64,000 nucleotides of DNA. It comes from Aselliscus stoliczkanus. Its lineage: Eukaryota; Chordata; Mammalia; Chiroptera; Hipposideridae. Under the pieces are notes generated by a model. It ran no database searches. It saw nothing but the letters and a program-made list of their open reading frames with translations, and had not been told where the DNA came from. The stretch's first letter is position 1; each line of letters starts with the position of its first letter. The translations under genes and the position numbers were made by a program. The stretch lies in contig CM066727.1 in assembly GCA_033961575.1 (NCBI GenBank), forward strand, positions 121,756,434 to 121,820,433, read 5' to 3'. This document shows, piece by piece, positions 1 to 12,136 of the stretch.

Positions 1-62
1 TTTACCAAATATTTACTGAGCACCTATTATGTGCCAGGTCCTATTCTAGAGAGAAGCAATGG
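1..62 (-). repeat. MIR SINE fragment
   Basis: The words 'ttactgagcacctattatgtgccagg' in shortened form are the reverse complement of the 3' end of the mammalian-wide MIR consensus. The rest lies outside the window or has decayed. No function is implied. Confidence 0.5.
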
Positions 63-515
63 AGCAGCCAAAAGGCAAATATGGTAACCTCAGAGAACTT
101 AAATAGAAGAATCCAATAAGGAGAAAGTTGATTTGTGCCGCAAAACCATGCAGAGGCTGAAAATAAATTAAAGGCATACTGTAGCTCTGCAGCTCTAAAA
201 GTTTAAGTGAAAGAAGGTGCTAAAAATAAAAGGAAAAGGAAAAAAAATTTTTAAGGGGAAATTAGATGATTAGATCCCTTCTCTTACTCAGCATATATGG
301 TGTTCCACATCAGTTTTCTAAGAATAATACAGCTCCTGCTTTACTTCCATCCTCCAGACCTTCAACAAAATGACTCATGCAGCCCATGCTAACCTAGAAC
401 CATATCAGGAGGGGTATTCTGGGAAATGTAATTCCAGTTTGTCTCAGTTGAAACAATACAAAGCCACACAGAGAAAGATTTGGGGTTCAGAAAATAGGGG
501 ACTTAAGAAATGAGT
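63..515. other. No gene seen; AT-rich spacer
   Basis: I see no open reading frame with family resemblance and no recognisable repeat here. The final 11 bases (505-515, aagaaatgagt) are the left target-site duplication of the following SINE. Confidence 0.5.
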
Positions 516-954
516 GAGGGCCGGCCGAGTGGCTCATTGGTTAAGAGCTGGCTTGGGATGCCAGTGGCCCCGGTTAGGATCCCGCATGTGAGGGCCAGTG
601 ACACTGCCCTCTATAGCTAACAACAGCTCCACCTGGAGCTGGGCTGCGAGCCTGGGCAACTGTGTAGGCTGCAGCCCCTGCTGCAGTGGGCTGCCATAGG
701 ATACAGTGAGTGGCCGGCAGCCGGAATGAGCCACCAACAGCAGTGGTGAGCGACCGTCTAAAGGCCGGCGACTGATCTACCTCATCTGGGAAGAGCGCAA
801 TGATGATGCCAACATGGGCCAGTAAAGCAATGTCCTCCGCAGCCAGACTGAAGAACAAAAAGACAGCAACTTGTCTGTTCCCCTTCCCCGGTTCCCCAAC
901 ATTGTTCCCCTCCCCAATTCCCCAAAAAAATCTTTTTTAAAAATAAAAGAAGAA
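516..954 (+). mobile_element. Long tRNA-derived SINE (Rhin-1 type), full length
   Basis: The element starts GGGCCGGCCGAGTGGC and carries a tRNA-like head with an A-box-like ggctcattggttaagagc and a degenerate B-box-like gttaggatccc, so it descends from a tRNA-like RNA polymerase III transcript. The body contains 'agctccacctggagctgggctg' type sequence and ends in repeated C-rich 'ttccccaattcccc' blocks followed by an A-rich tail. It is flanked by an 11-bp direct repeat (aagaaatgagt at 505-515 and 955-965), which shows L1-type retrotransposition. Open frames inside it on the minus strand are antisense reading of the SINE, not genes. Confidence 0.9.
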
Positions 955-965
955 AAGAAATGAGT

Positions 966-1308
966 AAGGTAAGTGTACTAAGGATGTAAATGACAAGTGT
1001 TCAAGGAAAAAAACTGCGTAAAATGCCTAGAATGAAATCAGTCCAGATTGGAGCAAGAGGATAGAGAGGTCCAAGAAATATGGATTTAGGAAAAATGTGA
1101 ACTGATAAACTAACTGAGGTGCTTTATTATAATAAGAGGTGTTTTTTTCAGTTCTTGGAGAGCAATTAAAACTACAGAAAAGAATTAATAGATGTGCAAG
1201 AAACAAAGTGTAATCATAATGCTCTACATTGCTCAATTGTTAACAATATTTACATCATTATAATGATCTCTATATTGAGCAGTGATTCAACAATATTAAG
1301 AAGAAATG
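966..1308. other. No gene seen
   Basis: AT-rich sequence between a SINE and the mariner element. The 69-codon minus-strand frame here has no recognisable family features. Confidence 0.45.
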
Positions 1309-2207
1309 GGTGTGATCAAACAATATGGTGAATGTTTAAATTTTAAAAATTTATTACAGTAAAAGACATATTGCCATTAATCTCCCTCAAAATACTCCCC
1401 CTTGCTTTGAACACACTTATCCCATCATTCTTGCCACTTTCTGAAGCAGTTCTGCAAGTCCTCTTTCAATGGCTTTACACATACAGTGTCTTTAGTTGCA
1501 CTGTCATGGCTGCCTCCATGTCCTGAATGATTTTGACTTTGAGGAAAAGCCAAAAGTCACAGGGTATCAGATCTGTTGAATAAAGTGGATGAGGATATAC
1601 CGTACTTTTTTATTTGACAGAAATTGCTATATACCAGAAGTGATGTGTGACATGAAGCATAGTCGAGATGAAGGATGATTTATTGCACACTTTAAAACAC
1701 ACCTTCTCTTGACCATGGCTCACACCCGACTGACTGCATGAGAACAAGATGAAACTTGTCACACACTGTTACTAAGGTTCAACCCTCCGCTTCCTGTATT
1801 GCAGATCCCTGCCTTTCCATTGGATGGCACCTGGCAGCAGCATTCACCATATTTTGTGATCACAATGGAAAAGCTCTGTGTCACACATCACTTCTGTCTG
1901 ACAATTTCTGTCAAATAAAAACATTAGGGTGTGTCCTCATCCACCTTATTCAACAGATCTGACACCCTGTGACTTCTGGCTCTTCCGCAAAGTCAAAATG
2001 ATTCAGGACATCAAGGCAGCCATGAGAGCACAACCAGACACTCACAAAAGAGGACTTCCAGAACTGCTTCAAAAAGTGGCAAGAACAATTGGATAAGTGT
2101 GTTCAAAGCAAGGGGGAGTATTTTGAGGGGAATTAATGGCAATGTGTCTTGTACTATAATATATTTTTTTTAATTTAAATATTCACCGTATTGTTTGATC
2201 ACACCTC
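1309..2207 (+). mobile_element. Mariner-type DNA transposon in foldback (inverted) arrangement, dead
   Basis: The two ends are inverted copies: the left end reads gtgtgatcaaacaatatgg and the reverse complement of the right end reads gtgtgatcaaacaatacgg. The homology continues inward for roughly 300-400 bases, far beyond a mariner terminal repeat of about 30. The right arm encodes, on the plus strand near 1940-2000, a PPYSTDLTPCDFWLF-like stretch, which matches the mariner transposase region around the third catalytic residue (family PHPPYSPDLAPSDF). The left arm holds the same 3' part of the gene on the minus strand. Between them (about 1750-1900) is plus-strand transposase relic with a degenerate HHDNA-like motif (CDHNGKALCHTS). 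The N-terminal DNA-binding part is missing and stops and frameshifts are present, so it cannot encode a transposase. Confidence 0.75.
1756..2150 (+). pseudogene. Mariner transposase C-terminal relic
   Basis: A 68-codon frame from 1756 (starting MSHTVTKVQPSASCIADP) covers the region of the second catalytic Asp in degenerate form. In the next frame the sequence continues as PPYSTDLTPCDFWLFRKVK, the conserved block near the third catalytic position of mariner transposases. The join needs a frameshift, and stop codons follow about 50 codons later. Mariner transposases are normally about 340 residues, so only the last third survives. An inverted second copy of the same last part is at about 1490-1640. 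Confidence 0.65.
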
Positions 2208-2279
2208 TTATATGGACAGAGGAGGAAAGGTAGTATGAGAAAACTAAAACAACCTTATTCATAGTAGGAAGTCAGAATA

Positions 2280-4700
2280 TAAATGTGTGTTGTTGTTTTT
2301 TAATTTAGTAAACTTTATTTTTTAGAACAGTTTTATATTGTCAGGAAAATTGAGCTTATAATAAAAAATTCTTAAGTAACCCTTCCCACACATAGTTTCC
2401 TCTATTATTTATATCTTGCATTAGTATAGTATAGTATAATTAATGGATCAATATTGATATATAATTTTTAACTATTGAGTTGTCAGAAAAGTCCTGATGC
2501 ATTTTTGCAACGAAAAACATAGAAAAAATACGTCATGACTTTTCCAAAAAACCCTATAAATTCCATAGTTCATACTAAGGTTTATACCTTGTGTTGTACA
2601 GTTCTAAGGGTAAAGGAAGAGACTAAAAGCATAATGTTATGTGTCTGCCATTACATTCATATGTACAGAATTGCTTCACTATCCTAAAATTCCCTTGTAT
2701 TTATTTCACTTATTGGTCCCTTCCCCAGTCTCCAAACCTCTGACAACCACTTCTCTTCGTACTGTCTCATTTTTTACATTTTTAGAATGTCAAATAGTTG
2801 GAATCATACAGTAGGTAGCCTTTTCAGACTGATTTCATTCACTTAATGTGCACTGGAAGTTCCATCATGTCATTTCATTGCTTAATAGTTCATTTTTTAT
2901 CACTGAATAATAGTTTATTGAATGCAGGTACCATGGTTTGTTCATCCATTTTCCTATTGAATAACATCTTGGTTGCTTCTGGCATGAGGTAATTATGAAT
3001 AAAGCTGCTATTAACATTTACGTGCAAATTCTTATGTAGACATAAACTTCTAATTCATTCAATAAACACCTAAGAGAATGATTTCTGTACTATGTGGTAA
3101 GATTGTGTTTAGCTTTGAAACTGCCAAACTATCTTCCAAAATGGCTGTACCATTTGTATTCCTCCCAGCAATGAGACTCGTGTTGCTGTGTATCCTTACC
3201 AGTATTTTCTATTGTCATATTTTGGATTTTAACCATTCTAATTAATGTATAGTCATATATAATTGCTGTTTTAATTTAAAATTCCCTTATGATATGTGAT
3301 TTTAAACATCTTTTCTTATGCTTAGTTGCTATCTATATATCTTAGGTGAGTTATCTGAAGAGATGTTTTCCCCATTCTTAAATTGGATAGTTTGTTTTCT
3401 TATTGTTCACTTGCAAGAGTTCTTTGTGTATTTTAGATTTCAAGTCCTTTATTAGATATGTATTTTGCAAATATTTTATCTCAGTCTGTTGCATGTATTT
3501 TGATTCTCTTAACAATGTCTTTTATAGAGCCAAAGTTTTCAGTTTTAATAAACTCCAACTTAACCATTTTTCTCCATGGATTATGCATATCTGTCATATT
3601 CAAAAACCTGAGGCCACCTATGTTTTCTTTTGTTGTATTCTAGAGGTTTTATAATTTGTGTTTTCCATTTAGGTCTATGATCCATTATGAGTTAATTTTT
3701 TTAAAAAGTAGTCCATATCTAGATTTTTTTTTCTTTCATGTGGATGTCCAGTGGTTTTAGTACCATTTGTTGAAAAGATTATCTGTTCTTCATTGCCTTT
3801 GTTCCTTTGTCAAAGATAGTTGACTGTATTTGTGTGGGTCTATTACTAAGCTCTCTGTTCTTTCCTGTTAATTGACTTGTTCATTCTTTCAACAGTACCA
3901 TGCTGTCTTGATCACTGTAACTTCATGGTTGGTCTTCAAATTCAGTGGTGTTATTCCTCTCTTTGTACTTCTTTAGTATTGTGTTGATTATCCTTAGTCT
4001 TTTGTATTTACATATAAATTTTACAATCTGTCTGTTGATATACTCAAAATGACATGGTAGAATTTTGAGTGGAATTGCATTGAATCTATAGATCAAGTTG
4101 AGAACTGACACCTTAACTATTTTGAAGTTTCTTATCTATGAACATGTAGTACCTCTCTATTTATTTTGATTTCTTTCATCAAAGTTTTGTAGTTTTCCTC
4201 ATATAGAGCCTATATAGGTTTTATTAGATTTATGCCTAGACATCTTATTTTTGGTGTTAATGTAAATGGTATTATGTTTTAAATTTCAGTTTTCAATTGT
4301 TTGTTGCTGGCATATAGGAAAATCAATTGGTTTTTCTATATTAATCTTATTTCCTATAATCTTGCTATAATACCTTATTAGTTCCAGGAAATTTATTTTT
4401 TGCTTTTTTATTTTTTATTGTTTTAAAATTTTTTGTTAATTCTGGGAATTTCTACACGTATAACCAATGTCACCATCAAACAAATACAGTTTTGTTTCTG
4501 CCTTCCAAATATTTATACATTTTATTTCCTTTTCTTGTGTTATTTCATTCCAATACATTGCTGAATAGATGTGGTGAAAATGGAAATCCTTGCCTTGTTC
4601 CTGATCTTAAGGGGAAAGCAATCTTCCTCACATAAGGAAGTCATAATGTAATGTGTAAAAATGTTAAAGGCAATAAGCTAACTGCTAAGCAAGTTATTTT
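2280..4700 (-). mobile_element. Old L1 (L1M class), antisense, 3' part
   Basis: Read on the minus strand this is the 3' portion of an old L1: part of ORF2 (reverse-transcriptase distal region and C-terminus) followed by 3' sequence at the low-coordinate end. The minus-strand frame at 3923-4111 contains LIYRFNAIPLKI and FICKYKRLRI, matching the conserved ORF2 block IYRFNAIPIKIP...FIWK.KRPRI. The rest is broken by many stops. A short MITE at 2475-2555 interrupts the 3' part. The high divergence suggests an insertion that predates bat radiation. Confidence 0.75.
2475..2555. mobile_element. Short TA-flanked MITE (about 80 bp)
   Basis: The left end TTGAGTTGTCAGAAAAGTC and the reverse complement of the right end (tagggttttttggaaaagtc) are similar, and internal sequence is also near-palindromic (gatgcatttttg ... 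aaaaaatacgtcatgac). Both ends abut TA, as expected for Tc1/mariner-type insertion. It is too short to code for anything and lies inside the antisense L1. Confidence 0.55.
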
Positions 4701-5944
4701 AAAATATAGAGTTAGATATCATATAAAACTGATAAAAAGAATTTAAAAGTTTGCCTCTGAAATGTGGAATGTAGGGGATAAGGAGGAAGGGATCTGCTAT
4801 TTATCACTACATCTTTTCACACTATTTGACTTGTAAAACATATTAATATAAATAATATTTTAATATTTTTTAATAATACCATAAGTAATGTTAATTAGGC
4901 CTATTTTGAGACTAATTGGGGGCAATTAATGTGAATCAATAAACACAGTTTCTGGCACATAGTAAGTAACCACTGAATGTGGTTCACATAACTGAAAAGA
5001 AAAAGATGATAATTTTAGCAATAATCTATTAGTATTACTTTCATACAGACCAAATAAAAAGGAGAAAAAAAATAATGAAGTTGAAATACATGGATGGATT
5101 TCAAAGGTTGGTGGGTGGTGGTTGCTTAATAAATCCACATAGGAAAACTTACAAAGAAATCATTTGACTTGGTCATGACAGCCTCTTCTTACTAGAGTAG
5201 GTGAACATTAGCTTCAGCAAAGGCAAAGGCAAAAAAATAAATGGATTCTTTTTGTTTTTTTTCACCCTCTGTTCATTGGATCCCCCCAAAAAAGAAATGC
5301 AGAGAATCCATGAAGAGTGTCTGAATTATTTCGACTGTCACTCTGGACAGATGGTTTAAGTTCTTTCCAGTTAGGTTTTAATTCAGTGTTATTTATACAA
5401 AGCTAAAAATTTAATTCATGTCCTTCTTTTCAATTTCTTTCATTGGTTATTGAATCAATATAAAGTTAATATATGAGCAACATAAAATCAGTATAATTTA
5501 CCACACACCTATCTCTCATATGACAACTGCATCCTTCCAACTGAAGTCTTTTCTTTGAATAGAAAGTAATATTCTCTTTATATCAACCATAAAACACATT
5601 TTTTTAACTCTATGTAGGCCATAAAACATATTGTTTTTCTCATTTCAACAAGAATTATTTGAGGACCTTTACTCTAAAAAGTGGGGCAGACTACACACTC
5701 TGAAAACCATCCTTCTATTAGATAACTAGCTCCTTGATAAAAAAAAATCTTTAATGCACTTTGAGATATATAATAAATTAAAGAAGGTTTCTAAGCACCT
5801 CTGAAATTCTCCATTTTAAGTCCTACCAGCCCTCTACTCCACTGAGAGAGAGGGGGGGAAAAAAAAAGACAGCTGAAACAGGGCAGGAAGCTTTGAAAAG
5901 TAAGGGGTCAATAGGTGGTCTTTACTGAAGGAAAATGCTTCTAT
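4701..5944. other. No gene seen; small MIR remnant near 4936-4985
   Basis: AT-rich DNA with several short A and T tracts. Around 4936-4985 the words 'ggcacatagtaagtaaccactgaatg' in broken form resemble the plus-strand 3' end of MIR. Nothing else is recognised. Confidence 0.4.
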
Positions 5945-6545
5945 CAGGCTGTGTTTATTTTCTATGCTGCTTAACAAATTACCACAATCTTGGTAACACA
6001 AAGCAAAATACATTAGTATCTCACTGTTTCTGTCGATCAGGTGTCTTTATTTAGCTACCTTCTCGGTAAGGCTGCAATCAAGCTATCAACAAGGACCAGG
6101 TTCTCATCTGGAAGGTTGACTGGAGTAGGTTTATTTCCAGATTCTCTAATGTTGTTGGAAGAATTCATTTTTCTTGAGGTTTTTAGACTTATAGCAGCTC
6201 TTTTCTTCAACATCAGCAAGGAGGACAAGATTTTAGAGCAATTGGCTAGGATAATGGAGTCTTATACAATGTAACATACTGATAGGAATGAAATCCAGTC
6301 ACCTGTGCCATAGTCTATTGGTTGAAAGCAAATTACAGGTGCTGCCCGCACTAAAGGAGAGGGAATTATACAAGGGAATGTATACTTGGAGGTGGGGATC
6401 ATGTTGGCCATCTTCAAGTTCATCCATTGTCAGATTGATACTGATCAAGATTCTAAGGACAATCGAGTGAAAGAGGGTAGAACTTGAGATTCCTTCATTT
6501 AGGTAGCACCTCAAAGGGACATAATGGAATCACCACTGTCCATAA
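5945..6545 (-). repeat. MaLR-type LTR remnant, antisense
   Basis: The opening words (ttattttctatgctgcttaacaaattacc) are the reverse complement of the 3' end of MaLR/MLT1-like LTRs, which end in a block like ggtaatttgtta.gcagc. Downstream, 'ggaggtggggatcatgttggccatctt' in pieces matches another part of this LTR class. The assignment to a subfamily is uncertain. No retroviral coding sequence accompanies it. Confidence 0.55.
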
Positions 6546-6689
6546 CACTATCTGGTTTCTTGCAAGAAACAAGAAAGGAGGTGAGTAAGTCTTTCAGATA
6601 TTTAGCTATATAAAAAGTATCATTGTTTTGACAGTGCTTATACCAATTCATGTTTCAAAATCATCTCTGGATGATAGCATTCTCAATTT

Positions 6690-8575
6690 AGGCTTCCAGA
6701 ACTCAAATAATAAGATCATGAAAATTGGCTTTATTATAACAAATGCAAAAAACACAAAAGGGAATAAAATAAAATAAATGAGAGTCTTCAAAAATAACAA
6801 AGAACAGAGTTATGTTCCCATAGCATTTAGATATTGAAATTAGCAGAACTGGTATATCAACTATGTATTAAATATTACAAAAAAATGGATAGTATTTTAA
6901 AAACAAGCAAAATGACATACTAAAAAAATAAGTCATATTACTTAAATAATCAAATAAATGTTGCAAAATGAAAAATAAAATTTTTGAAATCAGAGAATCA
7001 GTTAAATAATTAAAAAGAAGATTAGGTACTGCTGAAGAGAGAAGTAGTAAATGGAAGATAGATAAAAAGAAAACACACAGACTCCTGCATAAAGAGAAAA
7101 GAGGATGAAAAATATGAAAGAATGACGAACAATGGAGAAAACAGGAGATAGTTTAACACATACTTTACCAGAGCTCAGGAAGAAAGAATAAATTGCATGA
7201 AGAATAATTTATATTTGAAGAGATAATGATTGTGATTTTTCCAGATCTAATGAGAAATAGCAATCTAAAAATAAAAGACAAAATTAATCCCAAATAGAAT
7301 AAATAACAAAGAAATTCACACGTAGATCCATTGTAGTTACACCTGAGAATACCAAGCTAATCTTAAAAGTTATATGTAAGATAAAAGGTCTATGAGTAGC
7401 CAAGACATTACTCAAGATGAACAATAAAAAGGGGCTACTTGCTGTACCAGATATCAAGTCTCATTATAATGCTATTTTAATTAAGACAGTGTTGTAATGG
7501 TGCAGGAACAAAGTGACTTATAGAACATGGGGGAAAAAGGGAGAGAGAGAGAGAGGGTCCCCAAATAAAGCCACACAAATATGCAAACTCAGGGTATAAC
7601 AGAAATAGCCTTTAAAGACTATGAGGAAAATAAGGAACAATTTAGTAAGTGATGCATTCATCCATGTGGATAAAATTAAGTTGAATCTTTACCACACATC
7701 ACATAAAAATATATGCCAGATGACTATGTCCCTAAATGTAAACTTTAAAATTTTGGTAGAAATTATATGAGAACAATTACTGAATTTGGCTTAGGGAATG
7801 ATTTAAAATATTAAACATAAAAGATAAGATTGATAAGTTTAACTACATTAAAATTAATAAATTATATTTATAAAAAGGCACCAGGAAGAAAGTGAAAATC
7901 AATCCAACATTGTAGATAGTATTTGTAACATAAATAACCAATAATGGAATATTATTCAAAAAATAAAGTCAATAAGAAAAATAAAATAATCCAGGGAAAA
8001 TGGCAAAAAAGTAAGAGTAGACATATTACAAAAGAGAAAGCAAGAAGAGCCAATACACATATAAAATTATATTCAATCTTATGATCACAGAAATGCAAAT
8101 TAAGATCACAGTGAATTATTATTTTGTACCTACTAATTTGGCCACAAATTCAGAAGTCTGCCAAGGCCAAGAATAAGCTTGTTGAAATATAAATTGAGAC
8201 AAGCACATTGGAAATCATTTTGTCCTGTCTTAGATAGCTGACCATCTTAAAAGTCCCTACAATCTAGCAATTTTTTTCAAGGTATCAATTTGGGAAAATT
8301 CTTACATGTGTGCACCAATAGGTGTGAGCAAGAATGACCATAAAAGCATCATTGATAATAGGAAGAAATATGTAAATGGAACAATACAAATATCCATCAA
8401 CAAAAAAATGAATAAACCATAGTATATTTATTCAGTGGACAATTATGCAACAATATGTAGATGACACTTACAAGTATAATGTTAAGTTTATAATGTTAAG
8501 TCAGCTACAAAGGAGGATATAGGCATTATAATTCCATTCTTGTAAAGTTCAAAGCCAAACAAAGTCAAACAGAAT
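6690..8575 (+). mobile_element. Old L1/HAL1-like element, sense, internally deleted
   Basis: About 7000-7370 matches L1M/HAL1 ORF1: recognisable words include 'gctgaagagagaagtag', 'ttttccagatctaatg', 'aaagaaattcacacgtag' and 'aataccaagctaatctt'. From about 7390 the sequence jumps to the distal part of L1 ORF2 ('gccaagacattactcaagatg') and continues through the ORF2 C-terminus into 3' sequence. The endonuclease and most of the reverse transcriptase are absent. It may be one element with an internal deletion or two adjacent fragments. It is heavily mutated, with no usable frame. Confidence 0.65.
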
Positions 8576-8584
8576 ATTTAGTGA

Positions 8585-8835
8585 TATGTGCATGACTAAT
8601 AATAATGATGATAATAATTAACAAGCTTAGCATTCTCAAGGCCTCTTTAGCATTCTCAAGGCCTCTTTCTGTGTGCTACTAATATATTAACTGACATAAT
8701 CCTCATATAAGGTAAATATTATAATTATCTTCAAAATATTTTGGAAATAGACAAAAAGTGGTTAAATAACTTGCCCAATGCAATTAGTCTGCTCAGAGTC
8801 TGCTTCTTAACCATTATGCTATACTACATAGAAAT
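8585..8835 (-). repeat. MIR SINE, antisense
   Basis: The words 'taatcctcatataaggtaaatatt', 'gttaaataacttgcccaa' and 'cttaaccattatgctatac' (each shortened) match the reverse complement of MIR in order. A 20-bp unit (tagcattctcaaggcctctt) is duplicated in perfect tandem at 8628-8667, near the left edge. Confidence 0.7.
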
Positions 8836-9109
8836 GATAGCTGGAGGGTATGTGTAAAGCAGGGAGATAGGATGAGAAGGAACACACAGGCTGATGCAAA
8901 GGTATTAGCGACATTCAAGTCTTTAGGTTCAATGATGAGCGATAGGTGTGCATTTAATATTTTCTAATAATTTCCATATATTATGCATATTTTTCATGCT
9001 TAAATAAAATTTGATGATAATTTTATTATCATCAGATCTGATCTGCTTCACCTTCCTTACCTTTCTACTTAATGGTGGGTCTCCTGTAAGCATCACCAAT
9101 TGGGTATTT

Positions 9110-9305
9110 TCCTATAAAACAGGTATTATCCTAATCACTTTATATGTGTTCATTCTATTATTATGCACAATAATCTGCAATTTAGGTACTTTTTTATTCC
9201 CATTTCACTGTTGAAAAATATAAAAGGAAGTAACTTGCTCAAGGGCGTACAACTAGTGTCAAAACGAGATTTTTACTATTCTGCCATACTGAATCTCTTT
9301 AGGTT
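9110..9305 (-). repeat. MIR SINE, antisense
   Basis: Contains 'taggtacttttttattcccatttcac' type sequence followed by 'agtaacttgctcaagg', the reverse complement of the MIR core. Diverged and non-coding. Confidence 0.65.
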
Positions 9306-9649
9306 GATCTCATCCATTTAAAGCAGAAGATGATGGTAAATTAATTATAAAATAGACCCTCCCAAAATAGCATACATGATTTTTTTGCTAGCTGTAATTA
9401 TCTAAGCCAGTGGTTTCTAAGCATTATTTTATTTTCCCTTTGTTTAAAGTAAATTTTTATACAGAAATACAATACATCAAATTGATAAAAGCAAAAATAC
9501 TTTGGTTCAGGCACAGATGAAAATCCATGTACATAGATTTCCCAGAGGTTCTACTGAACATATTTGGAAAACCTACAACATTTTATGGATAACTGAGAAA
9601 TGTTGGTGATAAATTAAATTATTGTGCCCTTTCTTTTCTCCTCTATTAT

Positions 9650-10365
9650 AAAAATGCACATCCATCCCCTTTACCAACATCCTTGGGCAAACCTCTCTCT
9701 AAAGGAGGCGGAACGTGTTTCTCTTCCTGTTGCTGTTGAGCTTGGCCATGTGACTGGCTTTTCCCAGTGAGATAGTAGCTAATGTGATGTGGGCAAAAAC
9801 TTTAAATACCATTGCATAATTTGGCTCAGGTCCTGTTTGTCCCACAGTGGGCTTTGTGGGGTAAACCCAAATCTGAGCTTTCAATTAACCCAATCCAGGG
9901 GTCGGCAAACTGTAGCTCGCAAGCCACATGCGGCTCTTTGGGTATATTCTGTCTCAAAAGTTTGCCAACCACTGGAAGAGCCAATCCCATCCCTCACAAC
10001 AATTTAAAAATTATTCGAGAGCCATAAATATATTTTTACATAATCACCATTATGTGAATAATATCCTTTAAAAATTTTATAAATGAAACCAGGATGGTTT
10101 TATTTTCATTTTCAATTTTACTTCAGAGTCTGAGGCTCACAAACCGCAGTTTGCTGACCCCTGGCAGCTCTTCCATCTCAAAAGTTTGCCGACCCCTGAC
10201 CCAGTCGAACCCAGTCCAGTTCAGCCAAGACCAGCCAAACCTCAGCTGATCCACAGACATAGGATCAAGACAAAACAGTTTGTTATGGTCAGCCACTGAG
10301 ATTTAGGAATTGTTTGTTATGTAGCAGGATTGCAGTAAAAGCTGTCAATACAATAACTGCATTAT
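9650..10365 (+). repeat. Ancient LTR-like interspersed repeat, split by a hAT MITE
   Basis: The left part has 'cttggccatgtgactggcttttccc' (shortened), and the right part has 'gtcagccactgagatttagg' followed by 'ttgttatgtagcaggattgcag'. This order matches a common mammalian repeat that ends in a 'gccactgagtttgggg...gttacgcagca' block. I do not trust a precise family name. The two halves are separated by the hAT MITE at 9896-10198, so this repeat is the older of the two. Confidence 0.5.
9896..10198. mobile_element. hAT-type MITE with 8-bp target-site duplication
   Basis: The termini are inverted copies: caggggtcggcaaact at the left and agtttgccgacccctg at the right, a typical hAT end. The flanks are acccaatc (9888-9895) and acccagtc (10199-10206), an 8-bp duplication with one mismatch, as hAT transposases produce. 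The 303-bp body has no coding frame, so it depended on a transposase elsewhere. Near each end there is an additional internal copy of the terminal motif (about 9952-9977 and 10148-10165), suggesting a nested or duplicated terminus. Confidence 0.9.
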
Positions 10366-12131
10366 AATTCATATAATAGGATTAAAAGAACAAAAACATG
10401 AAAGTCCAAAATATACCAAGTGCCTCAGAGTTTAAAACACTTCCATGATAGGCAGGACCATGTAGTAATTAAAGGAGCGTGTCCTCTGGCCCTGGCAGGC
10501 TTGGCTAGAGACTGAAATTTCCAAGTCTCGGGCCTCAGTGTGTACATGTAACAAATGGACAAATGCTTTGGCTAGGTTAGGAATTGTATATGTAAAGAGT
10601 TTAGAAAATGTAGGCATTTATCAAACGGTGGTTTTTTATTATTATTATATCATCATTAAGTGCTATGTTAAGCAAGTTCATAGAGACACAAGAACTCCTT
10701 TCTTTTCAAAAGAGCACTGTGAGAGCGGAGAGATGTTATAGTTTCCTCTATTTTATCCCCATCCTTGACCCACACAAAGGAGAATAACAGACTCACTGTC
10801 TGGCACACACACAAAATTAGGTGTTAGGACAAGCCCAGAATATGCCCCAATAATTTGAGAGCCTTGTCCCTTCCTAATTTTTCTAAGAGTAATACCACTG
10901 GCAGAGGAAAGGGCCTTGCTTATTAAATGAAGATCCCATGGTGACTATTTGACAACAGACATTTAGCTGTCCATTTCCTTATTGTTTAAGATTCTGAAGA
11001 TGCCTGACATGCCTTGTCAAAAATTTACTAATCTGTTATGCACCAGTAAATCTGCGTGGTGTCCTACATTTGAACTCCTCTTTTACAACACACAGAATCT
11101 GTTGACAAATGTCTTTTTTTCCTCAGCCTTCATGATATGATGACTCATTCCCTCGTGGGTGGCAGGTAAGGCTGCCCTTGGTCATTAACTGAATGATTTG
11201 GAAAGCCTCCGCTGCTAAACATATTTGAGCTAAATGATGCAGTGGGAAAGATGGGGTCACAGAAAGAGCACAACACTGCAGATTGTCAAATGGTGCGTGG
11301 CCGGCACCAGGAATGTGCTGCAGATTGAGAGGCTGGGAGAAGGTTTCAGGTACTGCAGCAGTTAGAACTAGCAGAAATCCACACAGGTTCCCCATGGATA
11401 TTGGAATATGGTGTCAGTGTTCTGAGAAACACAGATGGTGTTTCAATACACACAATAGTTTTAACTCGCACCATCTGGACCCAAAAAAGACTGCTTGCTT
11501 AGATTTTCTAATCGGTGACCATGTTTTACTGCCTAGGTAACAATCAGAAGTGACATGTCTCTCCGTTTTTTACCCAGCTGATTACCTTAGCATTCCTATT
11601 TTCTTTCCTGGGATTGCTCCCTCTAACCCTGTCATTCATAGCCCTCTCTGCTCTGAACTGTTGGAATACCTGATTCTAAGAAATTCTACTCTGCCCCTTA
11701 TTCATCCCATGTGAGCAAATTTGTAGATGGAGATTTGAACAGCACCCATTCTCCAAGGAAACGTGACATGCTCATAAATAATTTGGTTCCGTCAACAGGC
11801 AGAAAAAGAAACATAGGACGTGAGCTTCTGTGTGTCTGTGTTGTGTACCTTGAGCAGGTGGTGCCATTTCTCTCAGTACAGGAAAAATGATACACAGCAG
11901 TCATGGGAGACGCAGTCCCCTCACAGTGACAGAGTAGTTTGTTGGGATGCTGATTTGTGTTTCTTTCCTGCCCATTTAAGAGAGTAGCCCAGGCCCCTGT
12001 GCATACGCTTGCTTCACAGGAGCTTCATATAACCAGGCTGATAGCTGAGATTGCCTCCGGAAACTTCTGTTTTCCTACAGCTGAATTTCTGGAAAAATTA
12101 CTAGTGAGCAATTTAAAGATCAACAGGGAAT
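10366..12131. other. No gene seen; single-copy-looking DNA
   Basis: I recognise no repeat or gene. The frames between 11123 and 11540 on both strands overlap each other, lack a known motif and are about 85-90 codons, which is within chance for this composition. The stretch 11150-11400 is richer in G+C than its surroundings. Confidence 0.4.
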
Positions 12132-12136
12132 AAAAG

